From assembly GCF_009857745.1 (NCBI RefSeq), contig NZ_WWEN01000007.1, forward strand, positions 1 to 64,000: a DNA stretch of 64,000 bases, in the 5' to 3' direction. A model generated the notes under the pieces. That model was not told where the DNA came from, did no database searches, and was given only the letters and a program-made list of their open reading frames with translations. The position numbers were made by a program, and so were the translations under genes. Below are positions 9,346 to 17,823 of the stretch, one piece after another. This DNA is from Thalassovita mangrovi. GTDB taxonomy: Bacteria > Pseudomonadota > Alphaproteobacteria > Rhodobacterales > Rhodobacteraceae. Every line of letters begins with the position of its first letter. Position 1 is the stretch's first letter.

Positions 9346-10143
9346 CTAGCGAAACGCCTCGCACGGATCGGGGCGATACACCCCCGGCGCGTCGATCACC
9401 GCGTCGAACGCGCCTTCGGGGTCGTTGCCGTCCTCGGACTGGCCGATGGACACCATGTTCAGGTCGGGGTTTTGCGCCTTCAGATAGGCGGGCACCGCCC
9501 AATCGGCCCGTGCATGGCCGTTGCCGGTGATCACCACCACCGGCCCGCCGGTTTCGTCCAGCGCGCGCAGCGTGGTGCGGGCCAGGGTGGCGTCGCGCAG
9601 CCGTTGCAGCGCCACCATTTTCGGCAGCAGGTCGTCGGGCAGAGCATCGCAATGCGCCGCCTTCTGCAGCGCCAGCCGCGCTTTGTGCTGATCGCCGGGC
9701 AGCGGTTGATCCAGCCCGTAATCCGACGCGTCATCGCCGAAGCTTGCCTCGATCCCGGTCTCGAACGCCGCCCGCGCTGCGTCGCGCGGCACGCCTGCGC
9801 CATAGATCGCGGCCTGCGGCGCGGATTGCATGACCTGGTAATACATCGCGAAATCGGGCCAGCCGCTGTTTTCCCAGTCCAGCGCGGCGGCCAGCGCCGC
9901 CGCATCGGCACGCAAATCCTCGGTGATCAGCCCCGCCTGATCGGGGCTCAGCATCTCGAACACCAACGCCTTGGGCGCGGCTGCTTCGGTCAGCCGTGCC
10001 TGGGTGTCGTGATGGGCGGGATTGTCATGCACCTCGCCAAGGACAACCACGTCGCGATCCCGCACCAGATCGGCGGCAGGATCGGCAAGGACCGCCCCCG
10101 GCAAGGTGGCCAGGATCAGCGCAAACAGAAACGGTTTTTTCAT
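9346..10143 (-). CDS. ChaN-family haem-binding (Tiki-superfamily) periplasmic protein
   Basis: This 265-aa protein has a clear signal peptide (MKKPFLFALILATLPGAVLA). The mature start has the family signature VVVLGEVHDNPAHH, with the paired acidic and His residues typical of the EreA/ChaN/Tiki fold. A later ITGNGHARAD block carries another conserved His. ChaN proteins bind haem at the cell surface or in the periplasm; iron acquisition is the proposed role, but the enzymatic activity is unproven. No lipobox Cys is visible. The ATG overlaps the rpoH2 stop (ATGA), so it is probably co-transcribed with the sigma-factor gene. Confidence 0.82.
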   Translation of the reverse strand: MKKPFLFALILATLPGAVLADPAADLVRDRDVVVLGEVHDNPAHHDTQARLTEAAAPKALVFEMLSPDQAGLITEDLRADAAALAAALDWENSGWPDFAMYYQVMQSAPQAAIYGAGVPRDAARAAFETGIEASFGDDASDYGLDQPLPGDQHKARLALQKAAHCDALPDDLLPKMVALQRLRDATLARTTLRALDETGGPVVVITGNGHARADWAVPAYLKAQNPDLNMVSIGQSEDGNDPEGAFDAVIDAPGVYRPDPCEAFR

Positions 10144-11018
10144 ACCAGGAAGTCTTGCACTTCGCGGCTTTCCTGTTCCAGCCGTTTCTTCATCTTCGCC
10201 AGCGCCGCCGCTTCCAGCTGCCGCACCCTTTCCTTGCTCAGGCCCAGTTCCTCGCCAAGCGATTCCAGCGTCCGCGCCGGTTCCTTCAGCTTGCGTTCGC
10301 GGATGATGAACTGTTCGCGTTCGTTCAGGCTGCCGATCGCGTCGAGCAGCCACTGCCGCAGGGTCTGCATATCGTGCTGGTCCTCGACGATTTCCGCCGC
10401 ATCGGCACCGTCGTCTTCCAGCGTGTCGATCCATTCGCGCCCCTCATCCTCGGCGCTTTGCGTCGCGTTGAGCGAGAAATCGGACCCGGACAAGCGGCCT
10501 TCCATCATTTCGACATCGCGCAGGGGCACGCCGACTTCCATCGAAATGGCCTGGCGCAGCTGATAGCTGTCCAGCTCCTCGCCCCGCGATTGGGCTTCGC
10601 GTTCCAGCCGCGCCTGAACCCGGCGCATGTTGAAGAACAGCGTTTTCTGCGACGAGGTCGATCCGGTGCGCACCATCGACCAGTTGCGCATCACGTAATC
10701 CTGGATCGAGGCCTTGATCCACCACACCGCATAGGTCGAAAAGCGCACGCCGCGATCGGGATCGAACTTATCGGCGGCCTTCATCAGGCCAAGCCCCGCT
10801 TCCTGGATCAGGTCGTTCATCGGCGCGCCGTAGCGCCTGAACTTGGCCGCCATGGAAATCGCCAGCCGCATATAGGCGTTGATCAGGCGGTGCAGCGCCT
10901 GTTCATCCCGGTGATCGCGCCAGGCATAGGCAAGTTCACGTTCGGTTTCCGCATCCAGAAGCTCGGCCTTCATGGCCTGGCGGGACAGGGAGACGTCATT
11001 TGGTGCATCGAGTGGCAT
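10140..11018 (-). CDS. rpoH2: RNA polymerase sigma-32-type factor, RpoH2 (RpoHII) subgroup
   Basis: This 292-aa group 3 sigma factor has an intact region 2 (FRRYGAPMNDLIQEAGLGLM, then FSTYAVWWIKASIQDYV), the RpoH box region near SSQKTLFFNMRR, and region 4 (LESLGEELGLSKERVRQ). The N-terminal LSRQAMKAELLDAETE and the APMNDLIQEA reading match the RpoHII subgroup rather than RpoHI. In Rhodobacter sphaeroides RpoHII drives the singlet-oxygen and photo-oxidative stress response and is itself under RpoE control; a clear RpoE site was not recognised here. The start at 11018 has a G-rich ribosome-binding sequence upstream. Confidence 0.93.
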   Translation of the reverse strand: MPLDAPNDVSLSRQAMKAELLDAETERELAYAWRDHRDEQALHRLINAYMRLAISMAAKFRRYGAPMNDLIQEAGLGLMKAADKFDPDRGVRFSTYAVWWIKASIQDYVMRNWSMVRTGSTSSQKTLFFNMRRVQARLEREAQSRGEELDSYQLRQAISMEVGVPLRDVEMMEGRLSGSDFSLNATQSAEDEGREWIDTLEDDGADAAEIVEDQHDMQTLRQWLLDAIGSLNEREQFIIRERKLKEPARTLESLGEELGLSKERVRQLEAAALAKMKKRLEQESREVQDFLV

Positions 11019-11130
11019 TCCAATTCCCCCACAAATCAATCCGGCGCAACGGGCGCCGCGTCTTGTTTCATTACAAGCCGGAATGCTACGCACAGCAATA
11101 TGCGCCAATTCACAATAAGGTGTGCAAAAA

Positions 11131-11652
11131 ATGCGACATAAATTGACCCTGGTGATAGGCGGGGCCGGGTCCGGGAAATCGTCCTGGGCGGAAAGTCACG
11201 TGATTCAAACCGGTTACGACAGGGTCTATATCGCAACGGCGCAGCCCTGGGATGACGAAATGCAGGCCAAGATCACCGCCCACCAACAGCAGCGCGGTAA
11301 CAATTGGCACACCGTCGACGCGCCGATGGATGTCGCCACGCCGCTGGGCGCCGCCCGCCCCGACCAGATCGTGCTGCTCGATTGCGCCACGATGTGGCTG
11401 TCCAATCACCTGCTGGCGGAATCGGATCTGGCGCAGGAAGAGGAGCGTTTTCTCGTTGCGCTGAGCGCCTGCAAGGCCCCCGTGGTGGTGGTCACCAACG
11501 AGGTCGGCATGTCCGTGGTGCCCGAAAACGCCCTCGCCCGGGTGTTCCGCGACGCGCAGGGCCGGGTAAACCGGCGGATCGCCGAAAAGGCCGATCTGGT
11601 CGTCGCGGTGATGGCCGGCCTGCCGCTGGCGCTGAAGGGGCAATTGCCATGA
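11131..11652 (+). CDS. cobU: Bifunctional adenosylcobinamide kinase / adenosylcobinamide-phosphate guanylyltransferase
   Basis: This 173-aa protein (CobU, called CobP in the aerobic pathway) begins with the P-loop IGGAGSGKSSWAE. It carries the family blocks YIATAQPWDDEM, the guanylylation His region near ITAHQQQR, and VVVVTNEVGMSVVP. It phosphorylates adenosylcobinamide and activates it with GMP in nucleotide-loop assembly of cobalamin. The start ATG at 11131 is preferred because AAGG lies 10 nt upstream; the GTG at 11122 would place it 1 nt away. It is divergent from rpoH2 and overlaps cobC (ATGA). Confidence 0.93.
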   Translation: MRHKLTLVIGGAGSGKSSWAESHVIQTGYDRVYIATAQPWDDEMQAKITAHQQQRGNNWHTVDAPMDVATPLGAARPDQIVLLDCATMWLSNHLLAESDLAQEEERFLVALSACKAPVVVVTNEVGMSVVPENALARVFRDAQGRVNRRIAEKADLVVAVMAGLPLALKGQLP

Positions 11653-12221
11653 CCCGGCTGTTCTGGGTCCGCCACGGCCCCACCCATGCGAAATCCATGG
11701 TCGGCTGGTCCGACCTGCCCGCCGATCTCAGCGATACCGCGCAGCTGGCCCGGCTCGACGCCGCGTTGCCGCCGGACGCCCTGGTGGTGTCCTCGGACCT
11801 GAGCCGCGCCGCTGCCACCGCCGATGCGATCGCCGGGAGCCGGACGCGGCTGCCGCATGATCCCGACCTGCGGGAAATCCATTTCGGCGATTGGGAACTG
11901 AAACGCTTCGACGAGGTCGAAGATCAGGACCATATCCGCGCCTATTGGGACAATCCCGGCGACATCCGCCCGCCCGGCGGCGAAAGCTGGAACGACGTCA
12001 CCGCCCGGGTCGACCGTGCCGTTGCGCGGCTAATCGCCGACAATCCCGGCCGCGATATCGTGGCGGTCGCCCATTTCGGGGTGATCCTGACCCAGTTGCA
12101 ACAAGCGCTGAAGATCGGCGCTTATGAGGCGTTTTCACACCGGATCGAAAACCTGTCGCTGACCGAATTGCACTGGGACGGGGCGGGCTGGACGGCCCGG
12201 ACGATCAATCAAAATCTGTGA
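11649..12221 (+). CDS. cobC: Histidine-phosphatase-family protein, probable alpha-ribazole phosphatase (CobC)
   Basis: This 190-aa branch-1 histidine phosphatase has the catalytic VRHGPTH near the N-terminus, the second Arg in SSDLSRAAATA, the catalytic Glu region LREIHFGDWE, and the second His in VAHFGVI. By motif alone it could be any phosphoglycerate-mutase-like phosphatase. Its ATGA overlap with cobU makes alpha-ribazole-5'-phosphate dephosphorylation, the last part of cobalamin loop assembly, the most likely role. Confidence 0.8.
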   Translation: MTRLFWVRHGPTHAKSMVGWSDLPADLSDTAQLARLDAALPPDALVVSSDLSRAAATADAIAGSRTRLPHDPDLREIHFGDWELKRFDEVEDQDHIRAYWDNPGDIRPPGGESWNDVTARVDRAVARLIADNPGRDIVAVAHFGVILTQLQQALKIGAYEAFSHRIENLSLTELHWDGAGWTARTINQNL

Positions 12222-12303
12222 TGCGTTGACGCACAAATATTTGATTTCGTGATGTAATTTTAGGGTTATCCTGGGACAAACCTCATCCATCGGAGATTAC
12301 CGG

Positions 12304-12984
12304 ATGTCCTATCAAATCTATATCGGCGATCAAAGCTTTTCCAGCTGGTCGCTGCGCGGCTGGCTGATGCTGGAAAAATTCGGCCTGCCCTATGAAACCC
12401 GCTTCGTCGGGCTGTACAGCGGCACGTTCCAGCAGGACCTCGCCGGGCTGGCCCCGGCGCGTCTGGTGCCGGTGCTGAAAACGCCCGAGGGCACGGTGAT
12501 CGGCGAAACCCAGGCCATCGCGGAGGAACTGAACAGCCGCCACCCCGAGCTGCAGATGTGGCCCGAAGCGCCCGAGGCCCGCGCCTTCGCCCGCTGGATC
12601 AGCGCCGAAATGCATGCCGGTTTCACCACCCTGCGCGCCGAATGCCCGATGCAGCTTCTGCATCAATACGAAGGCTTTACCGTCTCCGACGCGCTGCGCG
12701 CCGACCTGGACCGGCTCGAATTGCTGTGGACCAAGGCGCGCGAAGAATTCGGCGCCGAGGGCCCGTGGCTGTTCGGGCGCTATTCGCTGGCCGATTGCTT
12801 CTTCGCCCCGGTCGCGGCGCGGATCGCCGGGTATGACCTGCCGGTCGGCGATCTGGCCCGCGACTACGTCGCAACCACGCTGGCCGATCCCGCGTTTCAA
12901 AGCTGGCGCGCGGCGGGGCTGCAGAAATCCTACGACCCGGAACCCTATGCGATGGACCTGCCGAAGCGGCCCTGGCCCGTCTGA
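12304..12984 (+). CDS. Glutathione S-transferase family protein
   Basis: This 226-aa protein has a thioredoxin-like N-terminal domain beginning YIGDQSFSSWSLRGWLML, in which the SSWS serines are the probable catalytic position (the Zeta/YfcF-like subgroup uses Ser). The conserved cis-Pro/ligand region LVPVLKTPEG and IGETQAI follow, then an all-helical C-terminal domain with the SLADCFFAPV motif. Glutathione conjugation, isomerisation or peroxidase activity are all possible. It stands alone, 82 nt after cobC, in a locally AT-rich leader, with GGAG 9 nt before the ATG. Confidence 0.88.
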   Translation: MSYQIYIGDQSFSSWSLRGWLMLEKFGLPYETRFVGLYSGTFQQDLAGLAPARLVPVLKTPEGTVIGETQAIAEELNSRHPELQMWPEAPEARAFARWISAEMHAGFTTLRAECPMQLLHQYEGFTVSDALRADLDRLELLWTKAREEFGAEGPWLFGRYSLADCFFAPVAARIAGYDLPVGDLARDYVATTLADPAFQSWRAAGLQKSYDPEPYAMDLPKRPWPV

Positions 12985-12989
12985 ACAGG

Positions 12990-13015
12990 GTAAATCTGCG
13001 TTAACCAATCCTAAA
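12990..13015 (+). promoter_or_regulatory. CtrA-like half-sites upstream of comM
   Basis: Three tetramers GTAA (12990), TTAA (13001) and TAAA (13012) are each separated by exactly 7 nt, giving an 11-bp period. The known CtrA box is TTAA-N7-TTAA, so each adjacent pair has one mismatch. The comM start codon is 49 nt further on. Confidence 0.45.
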
Positions 13016-13063
13016 GCGCTGCTCCGCTACGGTTGATTTTTCCGGTCCAAGGCGGGGGATTGC

Positions 13064-14578
13064 ATGGTTGCGCGGGCCTATACGGTGGCGTTCGAAGGGG
13101 TTTCGGCCCGCCCGGTCGAGGTGCAATGCGCCGTCACGCCGGGCCTGCCCGCCTTTGCCATCGTCGGCCTGCCCGACAAGGCGGTGTCGGAAGCCCGCGA
13201 CCGGGTGCGCAGCGCGCTCGGATCGCTGGCCATCGCGCTGCCGTCGAAGCGGATCACCATCAACCTGTCGCCCGCCGACCTGCCCAAGGAGGGCAGCCAT
13301 TTCGACCTGCCCATCGCGCTCGCCCTTCTGGCGGCGTTGGAAATCATCCCCGCTGATGCCGCCGAAACCACCACCGCCCTGGGCGAGCTGTCGCTGGACG
13401 GCGCGCTGATCCCGGTGATCGGCGCCCTGCCCGCCGCCATGTCCGCCGCCGAGGAGGACCGGATATTGCTCTGCCCCAAGGCGTCGGGCGCCGAGGCGGC
13501 CTGGGTCGGCGCCTGCCAGGTGATCGCCGCCCCCGGCCTGGCCGACGTGGTGCGCCATTACACCGGCCAGTCGCCGCTGCCCCCGGCGCAGCCGGGCGAG
13601 GTGGTTCAGGATCAGACCGGCCGCTGCCTGCGCGACGTGAAGGGGCAGGAACGGGCCAAGCGGGCGCTGGAAATCGCCGCCGCCGGGCGGCATCACCTGC
13701 TGATGACCGGCCCGCCCGGATCGGGCAAATCCATGCTCGCCGCGCGCATCCCCGGCATATTGCCGCCGCTGACCGCGACCGAGGCGCTGGAAACCTCGAT
13801 GGTGCATTCGCTGGCCGGGCTTTTGGACGAAGGCGGAATCTCGCGGGTCCGCCCGTTCCGCGAACCGCATCACACGGCGTCGATGGCGGCCATCGTCGGC
13901 GGCGGGCGCGGCGCGAAGCCGGGGGAAATATCGCTGGCGCATAACGGCGTGCTGTTCATGGACGAATTTCCCGAATTCCCCCGCACCGTGCTGGAAACCC
14001 TGCGTCAACCGATCGAAACCGGCCAGGTCATGGTGTCGCGCGCCAACGCGCATGTGCAATATCCCTGCCGCTTCATGCTGGTCGCCGCCGCAAACCCGTG
14101 CAAATGCGGCCACCTGACCGACCCCGGCCGCGCCTGCAACCGCGCCCCCAATTGCGGCGAGGATTACATGGGACGGATCAGCGGGCCGCTCTTGGATCGG
14201 TTCGACCTGCGGATCGAGGTGCCCCCGGTCGCCTATACCGATCTCGACCTGCCGCCCTCGGGCGATACGTCGGCGCAGGTGGCCGATCGCGTCGCCGCCG
14301 CCCGGCAAGTGCAGGCCGAAAGGTTCGCAGGCATCGAGGGCATGACCCTCAATGCCGAGGCCGAGGGCGAGGTGCTGGAACGCATCGCCACCCCGGACGC
14401 GGCGGGCAAGGAACTTCTGGGCCAGGTCGCCGAACGGTTCGGATTGTCCGCGCGCGGCTATCACCGGGTGCTGCGGGTGGCCCGCACCATCGCCGATCTG
14501 GACGGGGCAGACACCATTCAAAGGCACCACATGGCCGAAGCGATCAGTTATCGGCTGGCTGGTCTTCCAGATGCCTGA
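13064..14578 (+). CDS. comM: YifB/ComM-family AAA+ ATPase (magnesium-chelatase-like)
   Basis: This 504-aa protein has an N-terminal Lon-protease-like S5 fold (VGLPDKAVSEARDRVRSAL, then NLSPADLPKEGSHFDLPIAL). An AAA+ domain follows with Walker A GPPGSGKS (about residue 217), Walker B VLFMDEFPEF and a Cys-rich insert (NPCKCGH...C...C). In naturally competent bacteria ComM is a hexameric helicase that extends branch migration during integration of incoming DNA. In Rhodobacter capsulatus, competence genes act in uptake of gene-transfer-agent DNA and are CtrA-dependent, which suits the CtrA-like sites upstream. Its last 35 nt overlap the convergent esterase gene. Confidence 0.9.
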   Translation: MVARAYTVAFEGVSARPVEVQCAVTPGLPAFAIVGLPDKAVSEARDRVRSALGSLAIALPSKRITINLSPADLPKEGSHFDLPIALALLAALEIIPADAAETTTALGELSLDGALIPVIGALPAAMSAAEEDRILLCPKASGAEAAWVGACQVIAAPGLADVVRHYTGQSPLPPAQPGEVVQDQTGRCLRDVKGQERAKRALEIAAAGRHHLLMTGPPGSGKSMLAARIPGILPPLTATEALETSMVHSLAGLLDEGGISRVRPFREPHHTASMAAIVGGGRGAKPGEISLAHNGVLFMDEFPEFPRTVLETLRQPIETGQVMVSRANAHVQYPCRFMLVAAANPCKCGHLTDPGRACNRAPNCGEDYMGRISGPLLDRFDLRIEVPPVAYTDLDLPPSGDTSAQVADRVAAARQVQAERFAGIEGMTLNAEAEGEVLERIATPDAAGKELLGQVAERFGLSARGYHRVLRVARTIADLDGADTIQRHHMAEAISYRLAGLPDA

Positions 14579-15464
14579 GAAACCGGGCCGTTTCACGGAT
14601 GGCCTGGCGCGCCTCGGGGAACCAGCCATCGAAAATTTGCCAGACATGCGGTGCGTCCGGCCAAGTCTGCAACTCGACCGCGCCCCCTGCAAGACTCAGT
14701 TTTTCGGCCATTCGCACCGAGTCATCGCGTAAAATCTCGCTATCGGAGACCTGCAACAGCACCGGCGGCGTCCCGGGGAATTCGGCATAAAGCGGCGAAA
14801 TACGTGGATCGTCCGGCGGCAAATCGCCTAGCACGAAACTGGTCAGATCATGGACCCTGTCGCCCGGGAAAAAGTGATCCCGCTGACTGTTTTCAAGCAC
14901 AGACGCGCCTGAAAAACACTTGTCGCAGAAGGGTGACCAGGCAAAACAGGCCGCCGGGCGCCGCCCGGTCTGGCACAGCCGGGCCAGCAACGACAACGCC
15001 AACCCACCGCCTGCGCTGTCACCGCCAATCACGATATCACCGGGGCGGTAGCCAAGCGCGATCAGATGATCGAAGGCGGCTTCGGAATCGTACAACGCGG
15101 CAGGAAGACGGTGCTCCGGGGCCAGCCTGTAACTCGGCAGCAGCGCCCGCATCCCAGTCATCCGGCACAGCCGGGCCACAAGACGTTTATGCGTTTCCGG
15201 CGACCCCGCCAGATAGCCGCCGCCATGCAGGTACAGCAGAACCCGGTCGGAGGTAGCCGGCCCCGATGAAACCCAAAGCGCAGGCTGATCTCGTTCCGAA
15301 CGATAGGCGCTCTCGCGGTACTGCGCATGCGGCACTTCCCGGAACCATAACCGCGCCGCACGGTTGAATTGCCGTCGTATTTTAACCGGGTCCTGTGCAC
15401 GCCGCATCGCGCGTCGCGCCAAGGGCCGCATTGCGCCCCCCATCAGGGTCAGCTTCAGGCTCAC
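14544..15464 (-). CDS. Alpha/beta-hydrolase of the hormone-sensitive lipase family
   Basis: This 306-aa esterase has the family oxyanion motif HGGGYLAGS and the nucleophile elbow [10 protein letters not shown]. The acid probably lies in the [10 protein letters not shown] region, and the His in DAPHVWQIF. It should hydrolyse short-chain esters; the natural substrate is unknown. The start is GTG at 15464, which overlaps the gshB stop (GTGA); an in-frame ATG eight codons in is an alternative. Its 3' end overlaps comM tail to tail. Confidence 0.88.
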   Translation of the reverse strand: MSLKLTLMGGAMRPLARRAMRRAQDPVKIRRQFNRAARLWFREVPHAQYRESAYRSERDQPALWVSSGPATSDRVLLYLHGGGYLAGSPETHKRLVARLCRMTGMRALLPSYRLAPEHRLPAALYDSEAAFDHLIALGYRPGDIVIGGDSAGGGLALSLLARLCQTGRRPAACFAWSPFCDKCFSGASVLENSQRDHFFPGDRVHDLTSFVLGDLPPDDPRISPLYAEFPGTPPVLLQVSDSEILRDDSVRMAEKLSLAGGAVELQTWPDAPHVWQIFDGWFPEARQAIRETARFLRHLEDQPADN

Positions 15465-16396
15465 CCGCGCTTGGCCTCGATCGCTTCCCAGATCTTCTGC
15501 GCCGTGTTGGTGCCGTCGAACCGTTCCAGTTCCTGGATGCCGGTGGGCGAGGTCACGTTGATTTCGGTCAGCCAGTCGCCAATCACGTCGATGCCGACGA
15601 AAACCTGCCCCTTTTCGCGCAGAAGCGGCCCGATCCGGGCGCAGATTTCCAGGTCGCGGTCGGTCAGGCCGATCTTTTCCGGCCGCCCGCCCACATGCAT
15701 GTTCGAGCGCGTTTCGCCCAGCTGCGGCACCCGGTTGATTGCGCCCACCGGTTCGCCATCGACCAGGATCACCCGCTTGTCGCCCTTGGACACGGCGGGC
15801 AGGAATTTTTGCACGATCAGCGGTTCGCGGCTGAAGCCGGTGAACAGCTCGTAAAGCGATGACAGGTTGCTGTCGCCCTCGGTCAGCCGGAACACCCCGG
15901 CGCCGCCATTGCCGTAAAGCGGCTTGAGGATGATGTCGCCGTGTTTTTCCTTGAACGCCTTGATGGTGTAGAGGTCACGCGCGATGGTGGTCGGCGGGGT
16001 CAGGTCGGGGAAATCCAGCACCAGCAGTTTCTCGGGGTAATTGCGCACCCAGAACGGATCGTTGACCACCAAGGTGCCCGGATGCACCCGCTGCAGCAGA
16101 TGGGTGGTGGTGATGTAGAACATGTCGAACGGCGGGTCCTGGCGCAGCCACACCACGTCGAATTCCGAAAGGTCGACCTCCTGTTCTTCGCCCAGCGCGT
16201 AATGATCCCCCTCGACCCGGCGCACCGTCAAAGGCCAGCCGCGCGCAACCACCCGGCCTTCCTGATAGGACAGGCAATCGGGCGTGTAATAAAACAGCTC
16301 GTGGCCGCGCGCCTGCGCTTCCTCGGCAATGCGGAACGTGCTGTCGGCATTGATGTCGATCGGCCCGATCGGGTCCATCTGAAAGGCGATTTTCAT
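15461..16396 (-). CDS. gshB: Glutathione synthetase
   Basis: This 311-aa ATP-grasp enzyme joins gamma-glutamylcysteine and glycine, the second step of glutathione synthesis. It starts with the typical [23 protein letters not shown]-grasp blocks follow: [14 protein letters not shown], then [16 protein letters not shown], and the C-terminal [17 protein letters not shown] that binds Mg-ATP. The ATG at 16396 has GAGGGA upstream. It lies between yraN and the esterase and could be co-transcribed with rsmI and yraN, 58 nt downstream of yraN. Confidence 0.96.
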   Translation of the reverse strand: MKIAFQMDPIGPIDINADSTFRIAEEAQARGHELFYYTPDCLSYQEGRVVARGWPLTVRRVEGDHYALGEEQEVDLSEFDVVWLRQDPPFDMFYITTTHLLQRVHPGTLVVNDPFWVRNYPEKLLVLDFPDLTPPTTIARDLYTIKAFKEKHGDIILKPLYGNGGAGVFRLTEGDSNLSSLYELFTGFSREPLIVQKFLPAVSKGDKRVILVDGEPVGAINRVPQLGETRSNMHVGGRPEKIGLTDRDLEICARIGPLLREKGQVFVGIDVIGDWLTEINVTSPTGIQELERFDGTNTAQKIWEAIEAKRG

Positions 16397-16454
16397 GCTC
16401 TTCCCTCGCTCAGTGGTCGCCACTTACATGGCGCAACCATCGGCAAGAGGCAAA

Positions 16455-16862
16455 TCAGAAATGCCCGAAAGCGTTTTCCAGGACCTCGATCGCGCCCGAT
16501 CCATCGACCAGGGCGACATCGAAGCGCAGATCGGTCATCAGCGACAGGCCGCGATGGGCCAGGTACTCCTCGGCCGCCGCGTAAATCCGGTGCATCTGCG
16601 CCGGGGACAGCCGTTCGGCGGCCCGGGCGAAGGACCGGCTTTTCTTCACCTCGACAAAGACGAATCCGTCGCCATCGGAAAAGATCAGATCCACCTCGCC
16701 GCTGCGCCCGCGCCAGCGCGAATGCGCCAGAGCATAGCCGCGCGACAGGTAATCATCGGCCACCCGATCTTCGGCCGCCCGGCCGGAAAGATACGCCACC
16801 TGCCCGCGCAGCGCCTTTTCCGCAACCGGCGAAAAATGGTCCGATCTGAATTGTGCCGTCAT
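16455..16862 (-). CDS. yraN: YraN/UPF0102 family endonuclease-like protein
   Basis: This 135-aa protein has a restriction-endonuclease-like core: GRAAEDRVADDYL, then RWRGRSGEVDLIF followed by FVFVEVKKS. The E-D-ExK pattern is that of a predicted metal-dependent nuclease of the Holliday-junction-resolvase type. The family's function is not established. It is 16 nt downstream of rsmI. The rsmI-lpoA-yraN neighbourhood is conserved from enterobacteria (yraL-yraM-yraN) and is only partly rearranged here, with lpoA divergent. Confidence 0.9.
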   Translation of the reverse strand: MTAQFRSDHFSPVAEKALRGQVAYLSGRAAEDRVADDYLSRGYALAHSRWRGRSGEVDLIFSDGDGFVFVEVKKSRSFARAAERLSPAQMHRIYAAAEEYLAHRGLSLMTDLRFDVALVDGSGAIEVLENAFGHF

Positions 16863-16878
16863 CTGAAACCCTTTCCGG

Positions 16879-17739
16879 TCAGCCGCGATCCAGCTTCAGG
16901 GCCATTTGATAGATCTTGCGCCGCGGCAATCCTGTTTCGGCCGCCAGCCGGTCCGACGCATCGCGCACGCTGAGGTCCTGCAGCAACGTTTGCAGCATTG
17001 CTTCTATGTCGGATTCGCCAATATTCGGTAAACGCCGACGGTCCACCAGCACCACGATTTCGCCTTTCAGGGTCCTCTCGCTGCAGGTTTCGGCCAATTC
17101 GCCCAGCGTGCCGCGCAGCACCTCCTCGAATTTCTTGGTCAGTTCGCGGCACACCGCCGCCTCGCGATCGGGGCCCAGAACCTCGGCCGCATCGGCCAGC
17201 ATCGCGGCGATCCGTTTCGGCGATTCGTAGAAGGCCAGCGTGCCGGGCACCTCCTTGAGTTCCTCCAGCGCGCTGCGCCGCTGGCCCTTCGCATTGGGCA
17301 GGAACCCAGCGAAGAAGAACCGGTCGGTGGGCAGCCCGGCCAGGGTCAGCGCGGTGATCACCGCCGAGGCGCCCGGCGCGCTGGTCACCGGGTGGTCGGC
17401 CTCGCGCGCAGCGCGGGCCAGGTCGAACCCGGGATCGGCGACCATCGGCGTTCCGGCCTCCGAGGCATAGGCCATCGACTTGCCCTCCGCCAGCAGCGCC
17501 AGAAGCCGCGGACGCATCTGCGCGCCGTTATGGTCGTGATAGGACAGCACCGGCCGGTCGCCCAGAGGGATTCCGTGGATTTCCATCAGCTTGCGCAGGC
17601 TGCGGGTGTCCTCGGCCACCAGCACATCGGCCGAGGCCAGGATATCGAGCGCGCGCAGCGTGATATCGCGGGCGGTGCCGATCGGCGTCGCCAGCAGATA
17701 GAGCCCCGGCGCGAGTTTTTTCTGTTGCAGATTCACCAC
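16879..17739 (-). CDS. rsmI: 16S rRNA (cytidine1402-2'-O)-methyltransferase
   Basis: This 286-aa SAM-dependent tetrapyrrole-methylase-fold enzyme 2'-O-methylates C1402 of 16S rRNA in the decoding centre. The family signatures are LATPIGTARDITLRAL near the N-terminus, AEDTRSLRKLM, SEAGTPMVADPG, the SAPGASAVITAL loop and FAGFLPNAKGQR. The start is GTG at 17739 (a second GTG follows immediately), with AGGA upstream. It is divergent from the LpoA-like gene with 84 nt between the start codons. Confidence 0.95.
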   Translation of the reverse strand: MVNLQQKKLAPGLYLLATPIGTARDITLRALDILASADVLVAEDTRSLRKLMEIHGIPLGDRPVLSYHDHNGAQMRPRLLALLAEGKSMAYASEAGTPMVADPGFDLARAAREADHPVTSAPGASAVITALTLAGLPTDRFFFAGFLPNAKGQRRSALEELKEVPGTLAFYESPKRIAAMLADAAEVLGPDREAAVCRELTKKFEEVLRGTLGELAETCSERTLKGEIVVLVDRRRLPNIGESDIEAMLQTLLQDLSVRDASDRLAAETGLPRRKIYQMALKLDRG

Positions 17740-17823
17740 TGGACCCGGTCCTCGCTGTGTTTATTATTCCCCGCAAAGACCCAAGGCGGTGTTACCGCCG
17801 GTCACCAAGGAGTTATTTCATTT

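Noticed and set aside
10144-10434. N-terminal extension of the ChaN-family gene into rpoH2
   Set aside because: The signal peptide beginning at 10143 marks the real start, and the extension is only a frame-shadow of rpoH2.
11019-11130. An RpoE-type promoter for rpoH2
   Set aside because: The expected -35/-10 pair known from Rhodobacter could not be recognised; several weak sigma-70-like pairings exist but none stands out.
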